NCBI RefSeq assembly: GCF_006442205.1
Contig: NZ_VFVR01000004.1
Location: 248,001 to 312,000, forward strand
Reading direction: 5' to 3'
Source of the DNA: Mesorhizobium sp. B2-3-12
GTDB taxonomy: Bacteria; Pseudomonadota; Alphaproteobacteria; Rhizobiales; Rhizobiaceae
Length of the DNA stretch: 64,000 nucleotides
The notes beneath the pieces were generated by a model. It had not been told where the DNA came from, did not search any database, and saw only the letters and a program-made list of their open reading frames with translations. Position numbers and translations under genes: made by a program. Shown piece by piece: positions 46,655 through 56,786 of the stretch (positions within the stretch are counted from its first letter, which is position 1; each line of letters begins with the position of its first letter).

Positions 46655-47488
46655 ATGTCGGTTACACGTCGCACATTGCTTACGGCCGGAGGCGTCGGAT
46701 TGCTGGTCGCGCAGGCGCGGGCGGCCAATACTCCGGGACAGCAAATGGAGAACGCCTCCGTTGTGAGCAACAATGCGCTGCGCATCGCAATGCCGGCCTT
46801 TGCCGCCAATCCATTTTTCCCGGCCGATGGATCGGGGGACACCGGTATAGACATGGAACTGGCCCGCGGCATAGCTGGCGAGCTTGGCGCCGAGCCGGTG
46901 TTCGACCGATCCGCCGTAACATTCGACGGCATGGTGGAACAGCTGACATCGGGCCAGGCGGACATCGCGATCGGCAAGCTCAGCCGCACCCTTCGCCGTG
47001 GTCGATCAATCCTCTATTCCCGACCTTACGCCGTGCTGCATCAAGGGCTGCTGGCGAACCGTCTCAGCCTGGCGCGCATCACGCAAGGCAAGCCGCCCGA
47101 GCAGATCATCCGCGATTTCTCGGGCGATCTCGGGGTGATCGAGGGCTCTTCATTCGCTACCTATGCCGCCAAAACCTTTCCGCATGCGCAACTCCATCGT
47201 TTTGCAGGCTGGGACATGGTTGTCGATGCGATCCGAAACGGGACGATTGACATGGCCTATCGCGACGATTTCGAGATCAAGAAGCTGATGGTCGACGATC
47301 CGTCGATGACGGTCGCCGCGCGCTCGATCACGCTGACGGACAAGGTGGACACGATCGCAATCGGCGTGCGGCCGGACAATCCGCATCTCGCTGCCTTTGT
47401 CGACCTTTATCTCGATCTCGCGCGCGGGCAGCAGGTTCTCAACACCGATGAGATCATCGCCCGCTATCGATTGGGGAGCAAAGCCTGA
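46655..47488 (+). CDS. Extracellular solute-binding protein, family 3
   Basis: A 277-residue amino-acid-type binding protein (family 3). Signal peptide MSVTRRTLLTAGGVGLLVAQ has a twin-Arg start and ends near ARA-A23. The mature part has the family features: GIDMELARGIAGELGAEPVF, MVEQLTSGQADIAIGKLSRTLRR, GVIEGSSFATYAAKTF and MAYRDDFEIKKL. A TTG start further up (46643) is less likely than ATG 46655. No ABC permease follows; instead a symporter gene starts two bases later, an unusual pairing for this class of binding protein. Confidence 0.87.
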   Translation: MSVTRRTLLTAGGVGLLVAQARAANTPGQQMENASVVSNNALRIAMPAFAANPFFPADGSGDTGIDMELARGIAGELGAEPVFDRSAVTFDGMVEQLTSGQADIAIGKLSRTLRRGRSILYSRPYAVLHQGLLANRLSLARITQGKPPEQIIRDFSGDLGVIEGSSFATYAAKTFPHAQLHRFAGWDMVVDAIRNGTIDMAYRDDFEIKKLMVDDPSMTVAARSITLTDKVDTIAIGVRPDNPHLAAFVDLYLDLARGQQVLNTDEIIARYRLGSKA

Positions 47489-47490
47489 CG

Positions 47491-48846
47491 ATGGCTATCT
47501 CGGAGGTAGCCGGACACCTGTCTTTCGATTGGCGCCTGGCGGCAAGGCGCGTATTGCGCTCGCCCGTGACGACGATCGCGATGATCGCGGCCGGGATCCT
47601 GTGCGGTCTCTACCATCCGGAGTTTTCTCATGCGATCAGCCCGATCGCGCAGCTCTATCTGAATTTCCTCAAGATGGTCGTCCTGCCCTATCTGGTCTCG
47701 TCGGTCATCTTCTCGATCGCCGCCATGGTCCAGGACCCGAAATCGGTCCGCTACCTGGGCAAGGTCGGCATCGCCGTGCTGGTCGTGTCGTTCCTGGCCG
47801 TGCTGGTGAGCGGCACCTATTCGCTGATCCTCCAGCCGGGCCAGATCGAGAACCCTCAGTCGCGCATCGAGCTTGGCGAGTTCATCAATTCCCAGGGCAG
47901 CGTATCCACCGATCTCGCATTCCCGTTCCAGCCGCCGCCATCCAACGCGGACCCAAATAGCGGACATTCGATCTTCCTGGATCTGGTGCCGAACAACGTC
48001 TTCAACGCGCTGGCCTCGGGCCAGACCATCCAGGTCCTGCTGTTTTGCCTGCTCTTCGGGCTCGCGATGGGCAAGATCCCCCAGCCCTCGTCGATGAGCC
48101 TGACGCAGGCGCTCAACGCGGTCTACCGCGCCTGCACCGTGCTGACCAACTGGTTCATCTGGGGATTGCCCTTTGCAACTTTCATGCTGATCGCTGACCA
48201 GACCGCGTCGACCGGCACCAAGCCGCTGACGCTGATGGGCGGCTACCTGCTGGTGATGGGGCTTTCCTGCCTGACATTCCTCGCCGGCGCATTCGCCATT
48301 ATCGCCATCCGGTCGCGCCGAAGCTTCTGGTCCACGATCAAGACCTGTCAGCCCCTTCTGATGGTGGCCATAACCACGCGCTCCTCGGTTGCCTCGCTTC
48401 CATGGGTCATCAACCTGTTGAGCGAGCGGTTGAGGTTCAACCTGGTGGTCGTCGAACTGCTCGTGCCGCTGCAGGCGGCATTGCTGCGGACGGGTCCGGC
48501 GCTGGTCTACACCTCGGGCGCCCTGTTCATCGCGCAGCTCTACGGCCATCCGCTGGCAATCCCGGATCTGCTGCTCGTCGGCATTGTCTCGGCGCTTCTG
48601 GCGCTCACCACCGGCGGCATGGGAAGCCTGCTCATCCTGTCCCAGATGTCTATCGTCTGCGGCTACCTGAAGCTTCCCTTCGAGGCGGCATTTGCCCTGT
48701 TCGTCGCCGTCGATGCGGTCGTGGACACGTTCATGACGCTGGCCAGCGTCTGCACCGTGGCGGCGAGCACGGCAATGATCGCACCGGGCCATAGGGAGGC
48801 AACGCAGCCTGCCGAAGCAGTTCCCGGAGAGCTTGAAGTCCGATGA
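47491..48846 (+). CDS. Dicarboxylate/amino acid:cation symporter (DAACS/SLC1 family)
   Basis: A 451-residue transporter related to GltP and DctA, but clearly diverged from the DctA at 3320-4648. Seen: helical N-terminus with LYLNFLKMVVLPYLVSSVIFSI, a hairpin-1 region at TRSSVASLPWVINLLSERL (DctA has the polar TSSSEAALP form) and a central periplasmic insert LQPGQIENPQ...FQPPPSNAD. Hairpin-2 is TTGGMGSLLILSQM. The change from the Ser-rich to TRSSVASLP suggests a different substrate. It follows the binding protein by two bases and overlaps the racemase gene by four. Confidence 0.87.
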   Translation: MAISEVAGHLSFDWRLAARRVLRSPVTTIAMIAAGILCGLYHPEFSHAISPIAQLYLNFLKMVVLPYLVSSVIFSIAAMVQDPKSVRYLGKVGIAVLVVSFLAVLVSGTYSLILQPGQIENPQSRIELGEFINSQGSVSTDLAFPFQPPPSNADPNSGHSIFLDLVPNNVFNALASGQTIQVLLFCLLFGLAMGKIPQPSSMSLTQALNAVYRACTVLTNWFIWGLPFATFMLIADQTASTGTKPLTLMGGYLLVMGLSCLTFLAGAFAIIAIRSRRSFWSTIKTCQPLLMVAITTRSSVASLPWVINLLSERLRFNLVVVELLVPLQAALLRTGPALVYTSGALFIAQLYGHPLAIPDLLLVGIVSALLALTTGGMGSLLILSQMSIVCGYLKLPFEAAFALFVAVDAVVDTFMTLASVCTVAASTAMIAPGHREATQPAEAVPGELEVR

Positions 48847-49637
48847 CCGACCAAGGGATCAGCCTTCAACTCGGCATCATCGGCGGCCTCGGGCCGCTGG
48901 CATCGGCCGACTTCTACTTGAAGCTGACCCGGATGACGCAGGCAGTCCGCGACAACGAACATGTGCCCGCCGTCATCCTCAGCGTGCCACAGCTGCCCGA
49001 CAGGACCGAGGCTATCCTTGCGGGCCATGACGGGCCGCTGGCGTCGTTGAAAGCCGCGGTCTCGACACTCAACACGCTCGGCGTCGCCTGTATCGCAATT
49101 CCGTGCAACACGGCCCACCACTGGTATGGCCAGTTGACGGCGATCTCGCGAGCCGAGATCATCCACATCGGCGATGCGGTCGTGGCGGAAACCCGTCGCG
49201 GCCTGGACCGGGGCCAGGTCGCGATTCTCGCGACCCGGGGCACACTGGTCTCCGGCTTTTATCAGGACAGGATGTCGGCGGCGGGATTTGAACTCTGCTT
49301 TCCCGCGAGCACGGAATTTCAGGAGCGCGTCGACAGCGCGATCGGCCTCGTCAAGGCGGGTTCGATCGCGCAGGCCGCAGCCGAGACTGGATACGCGCTC
49401 GAGATCGCGCGATCGGCCGGCGCCGACACAGCCCTCCTCGGCTGCACCGAACTGTCGGTGGTGGCCGCCAGCCTTGACGATACAAACGGATTGGTCGTCA
49501 TCGACAGCAATGCGGCCTTGGCGCGAGCCTGTCTGGCACGATTGGGTTTCGCCGCGCAGGAAGCGCGCGGCTTGCCAACCGTGTCGGAGCTGCGGGGACA
49601 TGACCGATTTCCCTGGCAGTCGGCCCGGCGGGCCTAA
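48843..49637 (+). CDS. Aspartate/glutamate racemase family protein
   Basis: A 264-residue cofactor-independent racemase fold. The two catalytic Cys are present: Cys88 in IPCNTAHHW and Cys201 in LLGCTEL. N-terminus GIIGGLGPLASADFYLKL is typical of the YgeA/broad aspartate racemase branch. With the upstream transporter it suggests uptake and inversion of a D-amino acid. ATGA overlap with the symporter gene. Confidence 0.88.
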   Translation: MTDQGISLQLGIIGGLGPLASADFYLKLTRMTQAVRDNEHVPAVILSVPQLPDRTEAILAGHDGPLASLKAAVSTLNTLGVACIAIPCNTAHHWYGQLTAISRAEIIHIGDAVVAETRRGLDRGQVAILATRGTLVSGFYQDRMSAAGFELCFPASTEFQERVDSAIGLVKAGSIAQAAAETGYALEIARSAGADTALLGCTELSVVAASLDDTNGLVVIDSNAALARACLARLGFAAQEARGLPTVSELRGHDRFPWQSARRA

Positions 49638-49638
49638 A

Positions 49639-49671
49639 GCGGTCCAGCGTTTGACAGAATCGCTGAACCGC
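49639..49671. terminator. Convergent-gene hairpin between racemase and aldolase
   Basis: GCGGTCCAGCG (49639-49649) and CGCTGAACCGC (49661-49671) form an 11-bp stem with one G-U or mismatched pair and an 11-base loop. It lies between two convergent stops; U-runs are weak. Confidence 0.5.
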
Positions 49672-49688
49672 CCGGGGGCCGCGGTCGT

Positions 49689-50753
49689 TCAGCCGAATTT
49701 CGGATCGAGGCTGCCCGATTTGTAGCGCTTGGCCATTTCCGAGACCGGCAGCGGCTTGATCTTCGGCGCGTTGCCGGCGGTGCCGAACTGCTCGAAGCGC
49801 TCCTTGCAGAGCTTCCTCATCGCCGCCATGGCCGGCGTCAGGTATTTGCGCGGGTCGAACTCGCTCGGGTTCTCGGTCAGCACCTTGCGGATTGCACCGG
49901 TCAGCGCCATGCGGTTGTCGGTGTCGATGTTGATCTTGCGCACGCCATGCTTGATGCCGCGCTGGATCTCTTCCACCGGCACACCCCAGGTCGGCTTCAT
50001 CTGGCCGCCATATTTGTTGATGATCTCCTGCAGATCCTCCGGCACCGAGGACGAGCCGTGCATGACGAGGTGCATGTTCGGCAGGCGACGATGGATTTCC
50101 TCGATGACGTTCATCGCCAGCACCGCGCCGTCGGGCTTGCGCGAGAATTTATAGGCGCCGTGGCTGGTGCCCATGGCCACCGCCAGCGCATCGACATGCG
50201 TGTCCTTGACGAACTGCACCGCCTGCTCGGGATCGGTCAAGAGCTGGTCGTGGCTGATCGCGCCTTCGACGCCGTGGCCGTCTTCCTGCTCGCCGCCGCC
50301 GCTCTCCAATGAACCCAGCACGCCGATTTCGCCTTCCACCGAGACGCCGCCCCAATGCGCCATGTCGACGACGCGCTTAGTGATGCCGGAATTATAGGCA
50401 TAGTCGGCCGGCGACTTGCCGTCCTCCTTGAGCGAACCGTCCATCATCACCGAGGTGAAGCCGTACTGGATCGCGGTGACGCAGGTGGCTTCGTTGTTGC
50501 CGTGGTCGAGATGCATGCAGACCGGGATGTCGGGGTGGATTTCCACCAGCGCGTCGATCAGCTTGGCCAGCACCACGTCATTGGCGTAGGCGCGCGCGCC
50601 GCGGCTGGCCTGCAGGATGACCGGCGACTTGGTCTCCTCAGCGGCTTCCATGATGGCGAGGCCTTGTTCCATGTTGTTCATGTTGAAGGCCGGCACGCCA
50701 TAGCCATGTTCGGCGGCGTGATCGAGCAATTGTCTCAGTGTGATGCGAGCCAA
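49689..50753 (-). CDS. fba: Class II fructose-bisphosphate aldolase (Calvin-cycle subtype)
   Basis: A 354-residue zinc-dependent aldolase. Motifs: [11 protein letters not shown], the metal His in [23 protein letters not shown] with the metal Glu, [19 protein letters not shown] and the C-terminal [18 protein letters not shown]. It is of the CbbA/Fba subtype common in proteobacteria. It starts at TTG 50753 with GGGAGA before it. The cluster around it handles C4 sugar phosphates, so sedoheptulose-1,7-bisphosphate (from erythrose 4-P plus DHAP) is a plausible second substrate. Confidence 0.92.
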   Translation of the reverse strand: MARITLRQLLDHAAEHGYGVPAFNMNNMEQGLAIMEAAEETKSPVILQASRGARAYANDVVLAKLIDALVEIHPDIPVCMHLDHGNNEATCVTAIQYGFTSVMMDGSLKEDGKSPADYAYNSGITKRVVDMAHWGGVSVEGEIGVLGSLESGGGEQEDGHGVEGAISHDQLLTDPEQAVQFVKDTHVDALAVAMGTSHGAYKFSRKPDGAVLAMNVIEEIHRRLPNMHLVMHGSSSVPEDLQEIINKYGGQMKPTWGVPVEEIQRGIKHGVRKINIDTDNRMALTGAIRKVLTENPSEFDPRKYLTPAMAAMRKLCKERFEQFGTAGNAPKIKPLPVSEMAKRYKSGSLDPKFG

Positions 50754-50931
50754 CGATTAGTCTCCCGTATCTGGTTTCAAAACCCGTGGTTGCGGGCTGT
50801 CCGCGCATCGTCCAGCCCACCGATGCTTCTGGCCGGAATTCCGCGCAACCGCAACCGTGACAGACCGTCCCGGCCGCAATTCTTGTTACAGCGTCGCGAT
50901 AAAAGCCGGCGAAATATCCCAAGGAAATATC

Positions 50932-50952
50932 TCATTATCACAAAAATAATGA
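50932..50952. promoter_or_regulatory. Candidate operator in the aldolase/DeoR divergent region
   Basis: TCATTAT and ATAATGA (7-bp arms, 7-base spacer) form a symmetric site in the A/T-rich part of the region. Two nearby GAAATATC direct repeats (50911 and 50924) are also present. A DeoR-type regulator could bind here and control both directions. Confidence 0.4.
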
Positions 50953-51024
50953 TACTCGTGCGGCGATATCTGTTATATCTGGCTCGATCAAGGCGCCAGG
51001 GTTCTGCTTTGGCGGGTCGGCGGC

Positions 51025-51795
51025 ATGAAGAGCGACAACAGACGACAAGGCATCATCGATTTCCTGGTGGACGCCGGCGCGGCAAGCGTCGACGATCTTG
51101 CCTCCCGCTTTGGCGTCTCCAGGATGACCGTGCATCGCGACCTCGACGAACTCGAGGAAAGCGGCTTCCTGCGCAAGGTGCGCGGCGGCGCCTCGATCCA
51201 GCCGAGCAGCCTGTTCGAAAGCGATTTCCGTTACCGGCAGAAGCAGGCGATCGGGGAAAAGCAGCGCCTTGCGGCGTCGGCCGTGATCATGATCGAACCC
51301 GGCCAGACCGTCATCATCGACGACGGCTCGACGGCGGGCGGCATTGCGCGCCATTTGGCGGATCTCAGGCCGCTGACGGTGATTACCAACAACCTCGCCG
51401 TCATCCAGGATCTGGCCGGTGCCGGAGGCATCAACCTGATCGCGCTGGGCGGCCAGTACTCGAAGAAATTCCACGGCTTCTTCGGCCTGCTCGCGGAGGC
51501 CTCGCTGCGATCGCTGCGTGCCGACGTCGCCTTCCTGTCCTCATCCGCCATTCATGGCGCCTCCGCCTTCCATCAGGACCAGGAAGTGGTGCAGGCCAAG
51601 CGGCTGATGATGGCGGCGGCGACGCGCAAATATCTGCTGGTCGATCACGGCAAGTTTGGTCGCAGCGCATTGCATTTCCTGACCGATCTCAACGCGTTCG
51701 ACGCCGTCTTCACCGGGCGCGAGCCGGAGCCCGGAATGCGCGCGACGCTCGATGCGGCCGGGGTTTTGCTGACCGTGGTCGCCGACAAGGATTGA
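51025..51795 (+). CDS. DeoR family transcriptional regulator (EryR-like)
   Basis: A 256-residue repressor with an N-terminal DeoR helix-turn-helix (ASVDDLASRFGVSRMTVHRDLDELEESGFLRKVRGGA) and a sugar-phosphate sensor domain (VIIDDGSTAGGIARHL; TNNLAVIQDL; ALGGQYSKKFHGFFG; FLSSSAIHG). It precedes the tpiA-like and rpiB-like genes by 18 bases and should be co-transcribed with them, as eryR-eryH-eryI are in Brucella. Confidence 0.88.
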   Translation: MKSDNRRQGIIDFLVDAGAASVDDLASRFGVSRMTVHRDLDELEESGFLRKVRGGASIQPSSLFESDFRYRQKQAIGEKQRLAASAVIMIEPGQTVIIDDGSTAGGIARHLADLRPLTVITNNLAVIQDLAGAGGINLIALGGQYSKKFHGFFGLLAEASLRSLRADVAFLSSSAIHGASAFHQDQEVVQAKRLMMAAATRKYLLVDHGKFGRSALHFLTDLNAFDAVFTGREPEPGMRATLDAAGVLLTVVADKD

Positions 51796-51813
51796 GGATC
51801 AAGGAGAGTACGC

Positions 51814-52572
51814 GTGGTTTACTGGGTCGGTACAAGCTGGAAGATGAACAAGACGCTCGCCGAGGCGCTTGATTTTGCAGGCGCGCTGGCCGGCTTCGTG
51901 CCGGGTTTCGACGATCGCATCCAGCCTTTCGTCATCCCGCCCTTCACGGCCGTGCGGGAGGTCAAGCGGGCGTTTTCGGCGACACGCATCAAGGTCGGTG
52001 CGCAGAACATGCATTGGGCCGATGCCGGCGCCTGGACCGGCGAGATCTCGCCGGTGATGCTGAACGATTGCGGGCTCGACCTGGTCGAACTCGGCCACAG
52101 CGAGCGGCGCGAGCATTTCGGCGAGATCGACCGAACGGTCGGGCTGAAGACCGCGGCGGCGGTCAGGCATCGATTGATACCACTGATCTGCGTCGGCGAA
52201 ACGCTGGCCGAGCGCGAAGGCGGCAAGGCCGATGCGGTGCTGCGCGCCCAAGTCGAGGGGGCGCTGCAATTCCTCGAAGGCGAGGCGAAAGGCGCAAAGA
52301 TCCTGTTCGCCTACGAACCGGTCTGGGCGATCGGCGACAAGGGCATTCCGGCGAGCTCCGACTATGCCGACAGGCAGCAGGCGTTGATCAAGCAGGTCGC
52401 CGGCGGTCTGCTGCCGTCCGTGCCGCCGGTGCTCTATGGCGGCAGCGTCAATCCCGGCAATGCCGCCGAGCTGATCGGCCAGCCCAACATTGACGGCCTG
52501 TTCATCGGCCGCTCCGCCTGGCAGGCCGAAGGCTATATCGACATCCTGCGCCGCGCTTCCGCGGCGATCTGA
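51814..52572 (+). CDS. eryH: Triosephosphate-isomerase-like tetrulose-phosphate isomerase EryH
   Basis: A 252-residue TIM-family protein. Catalytic residues are intact: Lys10 region in GTSWKMNKT, His95 in ELGHSERR and Glu168 in AYEPVWAIG; the phosphate loop is [10 protein letters not shown]. The N-terminus GTSWKMNKT differs from the GNWKMN of housekeeping TpiA and matches the second rhizobial/Brucella TIM, EryH, which isomerises tetrulose 4-phosphate. Start GTG 51814 with AAGGAGAG. Confidence 0.86.
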   Translation: MVYWVGTSWKMNKTLAEALDFAGALAGFVPGFDDRIQPFVIPPFTAVREVKRAFSATRIKVGAQNMHWADAGAWTGEISPVMLNDCGLDLVELGHSERREHFGEIDRTVGLKTAAAVRHRLIPLICVGETLAEREGGKADAVLRAQVEGALQFLEGEAKGAKILFAYEPVWAIGDKGIPASSDYADRQQALIKQVAGGLLPSVPPVLYGGSVNPGNAAELIGQPNIDGLFIGRSAWQAEGYIDILRRASAAI

Positions 52573-52598
52573 ATCAATCGAACTGGAAAGGACAGAAA

Positions 52599-53039
52599 AT
52601 GAAAATAGCCATCGGAGCAGACAGCGCCGGCAAGCCGCTGCTCGACGTCATCGCCGCGCATCTGGCGACCAAGCCCGGCCTCACCGTCAGCGACCTCAGC
52701 CAGGCGGGCTTCTATGCCGACCTGTCGCAAAAACTCGCCCAGACCATCGTCGACGGCGAGAACGAGCGCGGCATCCTGTTCTGCGGTACCGGCATCGGCG
52801 TCTCGATCTCGGCCAACAAGGTGCCGGGCATCCGTGCCGCGCTCACCCATGACACTTACTCGGCCGAGCGCGCCGCGAAATCCAACAACGCCCAGATCAT
52901 CACCATGGGCGCGCGCGTCATCGGGCCGGAACTGGCCAAGGCCATTGTCGACGCCTGGCTGGCCTCGGAGTTCGACGAGAAGGGGCCGTCGGCCGGCAAC
53001 GTCCAGGCGATCAACAAGCTCGACGCGGCAAAGAGCTAA
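52599..53039 (+). CDS. eryI: RpiB-family erythrose-4-phosphate isomerase EryI
   Basis: A 146-residue RpiB/LacAB isomerase. The catalytic Cys62 lies in [15 protein letters not shown]; the N-terminal loop reads GADSAG, with Ser in the place of the His found in ribose-specific enzymes (GxDHAG). In Brucella the homologue EryI makes D-erythrose 4-phosphate, the end product of erythritol use. GAAAGGACAG precedes ATG 52599. The stop overlaps the convergent dhaL stop. Confidence 0.86.
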   Translation: MKIAIGADSAGKPLLDVIAAHLATKPGLTVSDLSQAGFYADLSQKLAQTIVDGENERGILFCGTGIGVSISANKVPGIRAALTHDTYSAERAAKSNNAQIITMGARVIGPELAKAIVDAWLASEFDEKGPSAGNVQAINKLDAAKS

Positions 53040-53671
53040 GCGAGACTTTTCTGCATCGCGCCGATGACGGTGACGGCTGAGGCCGCGCCCGGGTCCATGT
53101 GCCCGAGCGACCGTTCGCCGAGCCGCGACGAGCGGCCCTTGGCGGCGATCATGTCCTTGGTGGCTTCGGCGCCGCGCTCGGCGGCGGCGAGGGCAGCCTG
53201 CAGGCTTTCGGCAAGACTTTTTCCCGCTGCGTTGCTGGCGCCAGCCGCTTCGGCCGCGGGTTGCCAAGCATCGACCATGGTCTTTTCACCGGTCTCGGCC
53301 TTGCCGCGATCCCTGATGCCTTGCGCCATCGCTTGGAACAGGGCGACGACATCGCTATCCGCCAGCTCGGCCTTGCCCTTGACGGCGGCGGCGGCGCGCA
53401 TGAAGGCCGTGGCATAGAGCGGGCCCGACGACGCGCCGACGGCGTTGAGGAACGATTTCGCGGCTGTGTTGAGCAAGCCCGTGGGTTCGGTCGCCGCCAG
53501 GTCGAGCGATGCCAGTGCATCGCGCACGGCGTTGAAGCCGAGCGCCATGGCAATGCCGTGGTCGGCGTCGCCGATCACGCCGTCGAGCTGGCAAAGCCGA
53601 TCCCTGTCGGCCTCGATTGCCACCGCGATCGCGTCGAACATTCTCTTCAGGTCGGAGGCGCCGATGGTCAT
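53036..53671 (-). CDS. dhaL: Dihydroxyacetone-type kinase subunit DhaL
   Basis: A 211-residue ATP/ADP-binding subunit. Nucleotide-binding motif GDADHG (34-39, usually GDGDHG), [12 protein letters not shown] and the C-terminal [21 protein letters not shown] 53671 has GAGGAG at seven bases; a longer start at 53692 overlaps dhaK. It works with DhaK to phosphorylate dihydroxyacetone or a longer ketose. No DhaM phosphotransferase subunit is nearby. Confidence 0.88.
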   Translation of the reverse strand: MTIGASDLKRMFDAIAVAIEADRDRLCQLDGVIGDADHGIAMALGFNAVRDALASLDLAATEPTGLLNTAAKSFLNAVGASSGPLYATAFMRAAAAVKGKAELADSDVVALFQAMAQGIRDRGKAETGEKTMVDAWQPAAEAAGASNAAGKSLAESLQAALAAAERGAEATKDMIAAKGRSSRLGERSLGHMDPGAASAVTVIGAMQKSLA

Positions 53672-53681
53672 GGAGCGCTCC

Positions 53682-54695
53682 TCAGCCGGCACGGAACATG
53701 GCGCAATCGCAGGGATGGTCGAGCATCGCCTGCAATTCTTCGTCGAGATGGAAAAGCGTCACCGAGGCGCCGGCCATTTCCAGCGACGTGCAGTAATTGC
53801 CGACCCATGTGGCGTGAATGGAAACGCCGATCGCATCGAGCCGCTGCTTGACCCGGCGGTTCATGATGTAGAGCTCCATCAGCGGCGTCGATCCCAGCGA
53901 ATTGACCAGCACCGCGACCTTGTCGCCACGCTTCGGCGCCATCTCGGCGAGGATCTTGTCCAGCATTTCGTCGGTGATCTCGTCGGCGGTTCCGAGCTTG
54001 CCGCGCGCGATGCCGGGTTCCCCATGGATGCCCATGCCGATCTCCATCTCGTCGCCTCCGATCTCGAAATTCGGCCGCCGCGTCTGCGGCAGCGAGCAGG
54101 GCGACAGCGCTACGCCTATGGTGAAGGTATGGTCGTTGGCCTTGCGGGCGACGCGCTCGACCTCGTCGAGGGGGAGCATGAGGTCGCAGGCCGCACCGGC
54201 CGCCTTGAAGATGAAGAAATTGCCGGCGACACCACGGCGCTTCTGTCGCTGGTCAAGCGGCGCCGAGGCGACGTCGTCGGTGGTCAGCACGGTGCGCACC
54301 TCGATGTCGTCCATGCCGGCCATCTCGGCCGCCATGTCGAAATTCATCACGTCGCCCGCATAGTTGCCGTACATGAACAACACACCGGCGCCGCCGCTGA
54401 CCGCCTTGGCGCATTCGAGAATGGGATCAGGCGGCGGCGAGGCAAAGACGTTGCCGACGGCCGCCGCGTCCGCCAGCCCCTTGCCGACAAAGCCGAGAAA
54501 GGTCGGCTCATGGCCGGAGCCGCCGCCGATCACCAGCCCGACCTTGCCAGGCCGTGGCCCATCGCGGGCGATGATCGAGCGCGGGCTGCCGTCTACGCTC
54601 CTGAGATGGCGAGGATGCGCGGCGAGGATCCCTTCGAGCATCTCGTCGACGGCGCGGTTGCCGTCATTGATGATCTTCTTGGTCTGCACCGGCAT
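53682..54695 (-). CDS. dhaK: Dihydroxyacetone-type kinase subunit DhaK
   Basis: A 337-residue ketose-binding subunit. GGGSGHEP (57-64), NYAGDVMNF and the covalent substrate-binding His224 in GIHGEPG are intact. The ribosome site GGGAGG touches ATG 54695 directly, so the true start may be GTG 54689 two codons in. The gene is next to eryH/eryI-type isomerases; in mycobacteria DhaK homologues phosphorylate erythrulose. An erythrulose kinase function is therefore an open alternative to dihydroxyacetone. Confidence 0.88.
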   Translation of the reverse strand: MPVQTKKIINDGNRAVDEMLEGILAAHPRHLRSVDGSPRSIIARDGPRPGKVGLVIGGGSGHEPTFLGFVGKGLADAAAVGNVFASPPPDPILECAKAVSGGAGVLFMYGNYAGDVMNFDMAAEMAGMDDIEVRTVLTTDDVASAPLDQRQKRRGVAGNFFIFKAAGAACDLMLPLDEVERVARKANDHTFTIGVALSPCSLPQTRRPNFEIGGDEMEIGMGIHGEPGIARGKLGTADEITDEMLDKILAEMAPKRGDKVAVLVNSLGSTPLMELYIMNRRVKQRLDAIGVSIHATWVGNYCTSLEMAGASVTLFHLDEELQAMLDHPCDCAMFRAG

Positions 54696-54764
54696 CCTCC
54701 CGAACTCGCGTATTTCGCGAGATACTACAGGCTGTTACCGGGATTTCCACCCGGCTTCGTTGCT

Positions 54765-55460
<696 letters not shown>

Positions 55461-55562
55461 TTAACGGCTCTGTATGGGAGGACAGGGGGCCGCTGTCAAC
55501 GCGGCAGGGGCCATTGGCCAATCACGTTTTGCCGACTGGAGCAACGCGGCAAGCGGATCGTT

Positions 55563-56738
55563 CTAGCGGGTGCGCCAGGCTGCAGCCAAAGCGGCAACCA
55601 GCATCAGCAAGGCCGCGACTGCCGCGCATATGGCAAAGCCGAAGCCGGAATAGAGCGGCCCGAAGCCGGTGGTGCCGACGAAGACCGCCAGATAGGTCAC
55701 CGCGCTGTTCAGCCCCATGATCGTGCCGCGCCGCGAGGGGTCGAGCGCCGACAGGCGCATCACCAGCACATTCAGCCCGAAATGGTTGGCAAGCCCCCAG
55801 GCCGCGACCATCGCGAGGGTGAGGCCATAGCTGCCGCTGGTCGCCGCGATCGCCACATAGACGATAGCGACGAGCAGATAGGCGAAAGGCATGACGCGCC
55901 GGGCGCCCAGGCGATCGATGATGCCGTCGAAGAGCGCCGCCGTGCCGAACCCCGCGCCATAGGCAAGGGCGGCCAGGCCGTTGGCGCTGACCGGCTGCCC
56001 AAGCCCGCTGTGGAGATGGTCGCCGAGATAGCCATAGACACCGTAGAAGGCGGTCATGAACGCGCCGCAGGCGATGAGAAGCGGCACGATGCCGGGGATG
56101 TTCAGCGCCGCGAGCGGGGCAGGCGCCGGTCCAGCCTTCCTGACATCCGGCAGCGACGATGCGGTGAGGCCGCCGAGCGCCAGCGCGGCCAGCAGCGCCA
56201 CCGCGGCGAAGACGGCGCGCCAGTGAACGAGATCGGCAAGCACCGCCGACAGGGAAACGCCGGCCACCATGCTGAGCGTCCAGCCGGTCAGCACCACGCC
56301 GATCGTGCCGCTTTCGCGGCCGGGCGGAGCGATGGCCGCGGCACTGGCGTAGATTGCCGGCATGGCGATGCCGGCGGCGATCCCGGCGACAAGCTGTGCC
56401 GCAACCAGCGCGGTCACCGTCGGCGCCGCGGCGCTGGCGACCAATGCCAATGCCAGCAGCAGCAGGGCTGCCTGCAACATCCGGCGGGCGCCTACCCGGT
56501 CGATATGGCGTGCCAGGAACAGGGCGCTCGCCGACGTGCCGAGGCCGAAGGCAGCTGCCGCCATCATCACCATGGGAACGCTGGTCGAAAACGATACGGC
56601 CACGGCCGGCGCGATCGGACCCAGCACCAGCGAATTCGAGCCGATCACGGCGATGCATCCGGTCAGGAGATAGGCCAGCGCCGGGATGGACGGCCTTGTG
56701 TTCGCGCTCAAGGTTGCGGCTTGATCGTTGTTCGACAT
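55563..56738 (-). CDS. MFS transporter
   Basis: A 391-residue major facilitator with about 12 helices. The loop 2-3 signature is DRVGARRM (SALFLARHIDRVGARRMLQ) and the repeat in the second half is DRLGARRVMPFAYLL. The pattern is that of DHA1-type drug or metabolite efflux pumps. Start ATG 56738. Divergent from an Lrp-type regulator only 48 bases away, so an amino acid or its derivative may be the substrate; this is inference. Confidence 0.87.
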   Translation of the reverse strand: MSNNDQAATLSANTRPSIPALAYLLTGCIAVIGSNSLVLGPIAPAVAVSFSTSVPMVMMAAAAFGLGTSASALFLARHIDRVGARRMLQAALLLLALALVASAAAPTVTALVAAQLVAGIAAGIAMPAIYASAAAIAPPGRESGTIGVVLTGWTLSMVAGVSLSAVLADLVHWRAVFAAVALLAALALGGLTASSLPDVRKAGPAPAPLAALNIPGIVPLLIACGAFMTAFYGVYGYLGDHLHSGLGQPVSANGLAALAYGAGFGTAALFDGIIDRLGARRVMPFAYLLVAIVYVAIAATSGSYGLTLAMVAAWGLANHFGLNVLVMRLSALDPSRRGTIMGLNSAVTYLAVFVGTTGFGPLYSGFGFAICAAVAALLMLVAALAAAWRTR

Positions 56739-56786
56739 ATCAGCATAATGGCCGTATTAAATTCCGTGACAATCGGGAATACCGAT

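Noticed and set aside
47491..48846. Second dctA
   Set aside because: The substrate-binding hairpin differs (TRSSVASLP, not TSSSEAALP), it has a periplasmic insert, and no sigma-54/DctD sites precede it.
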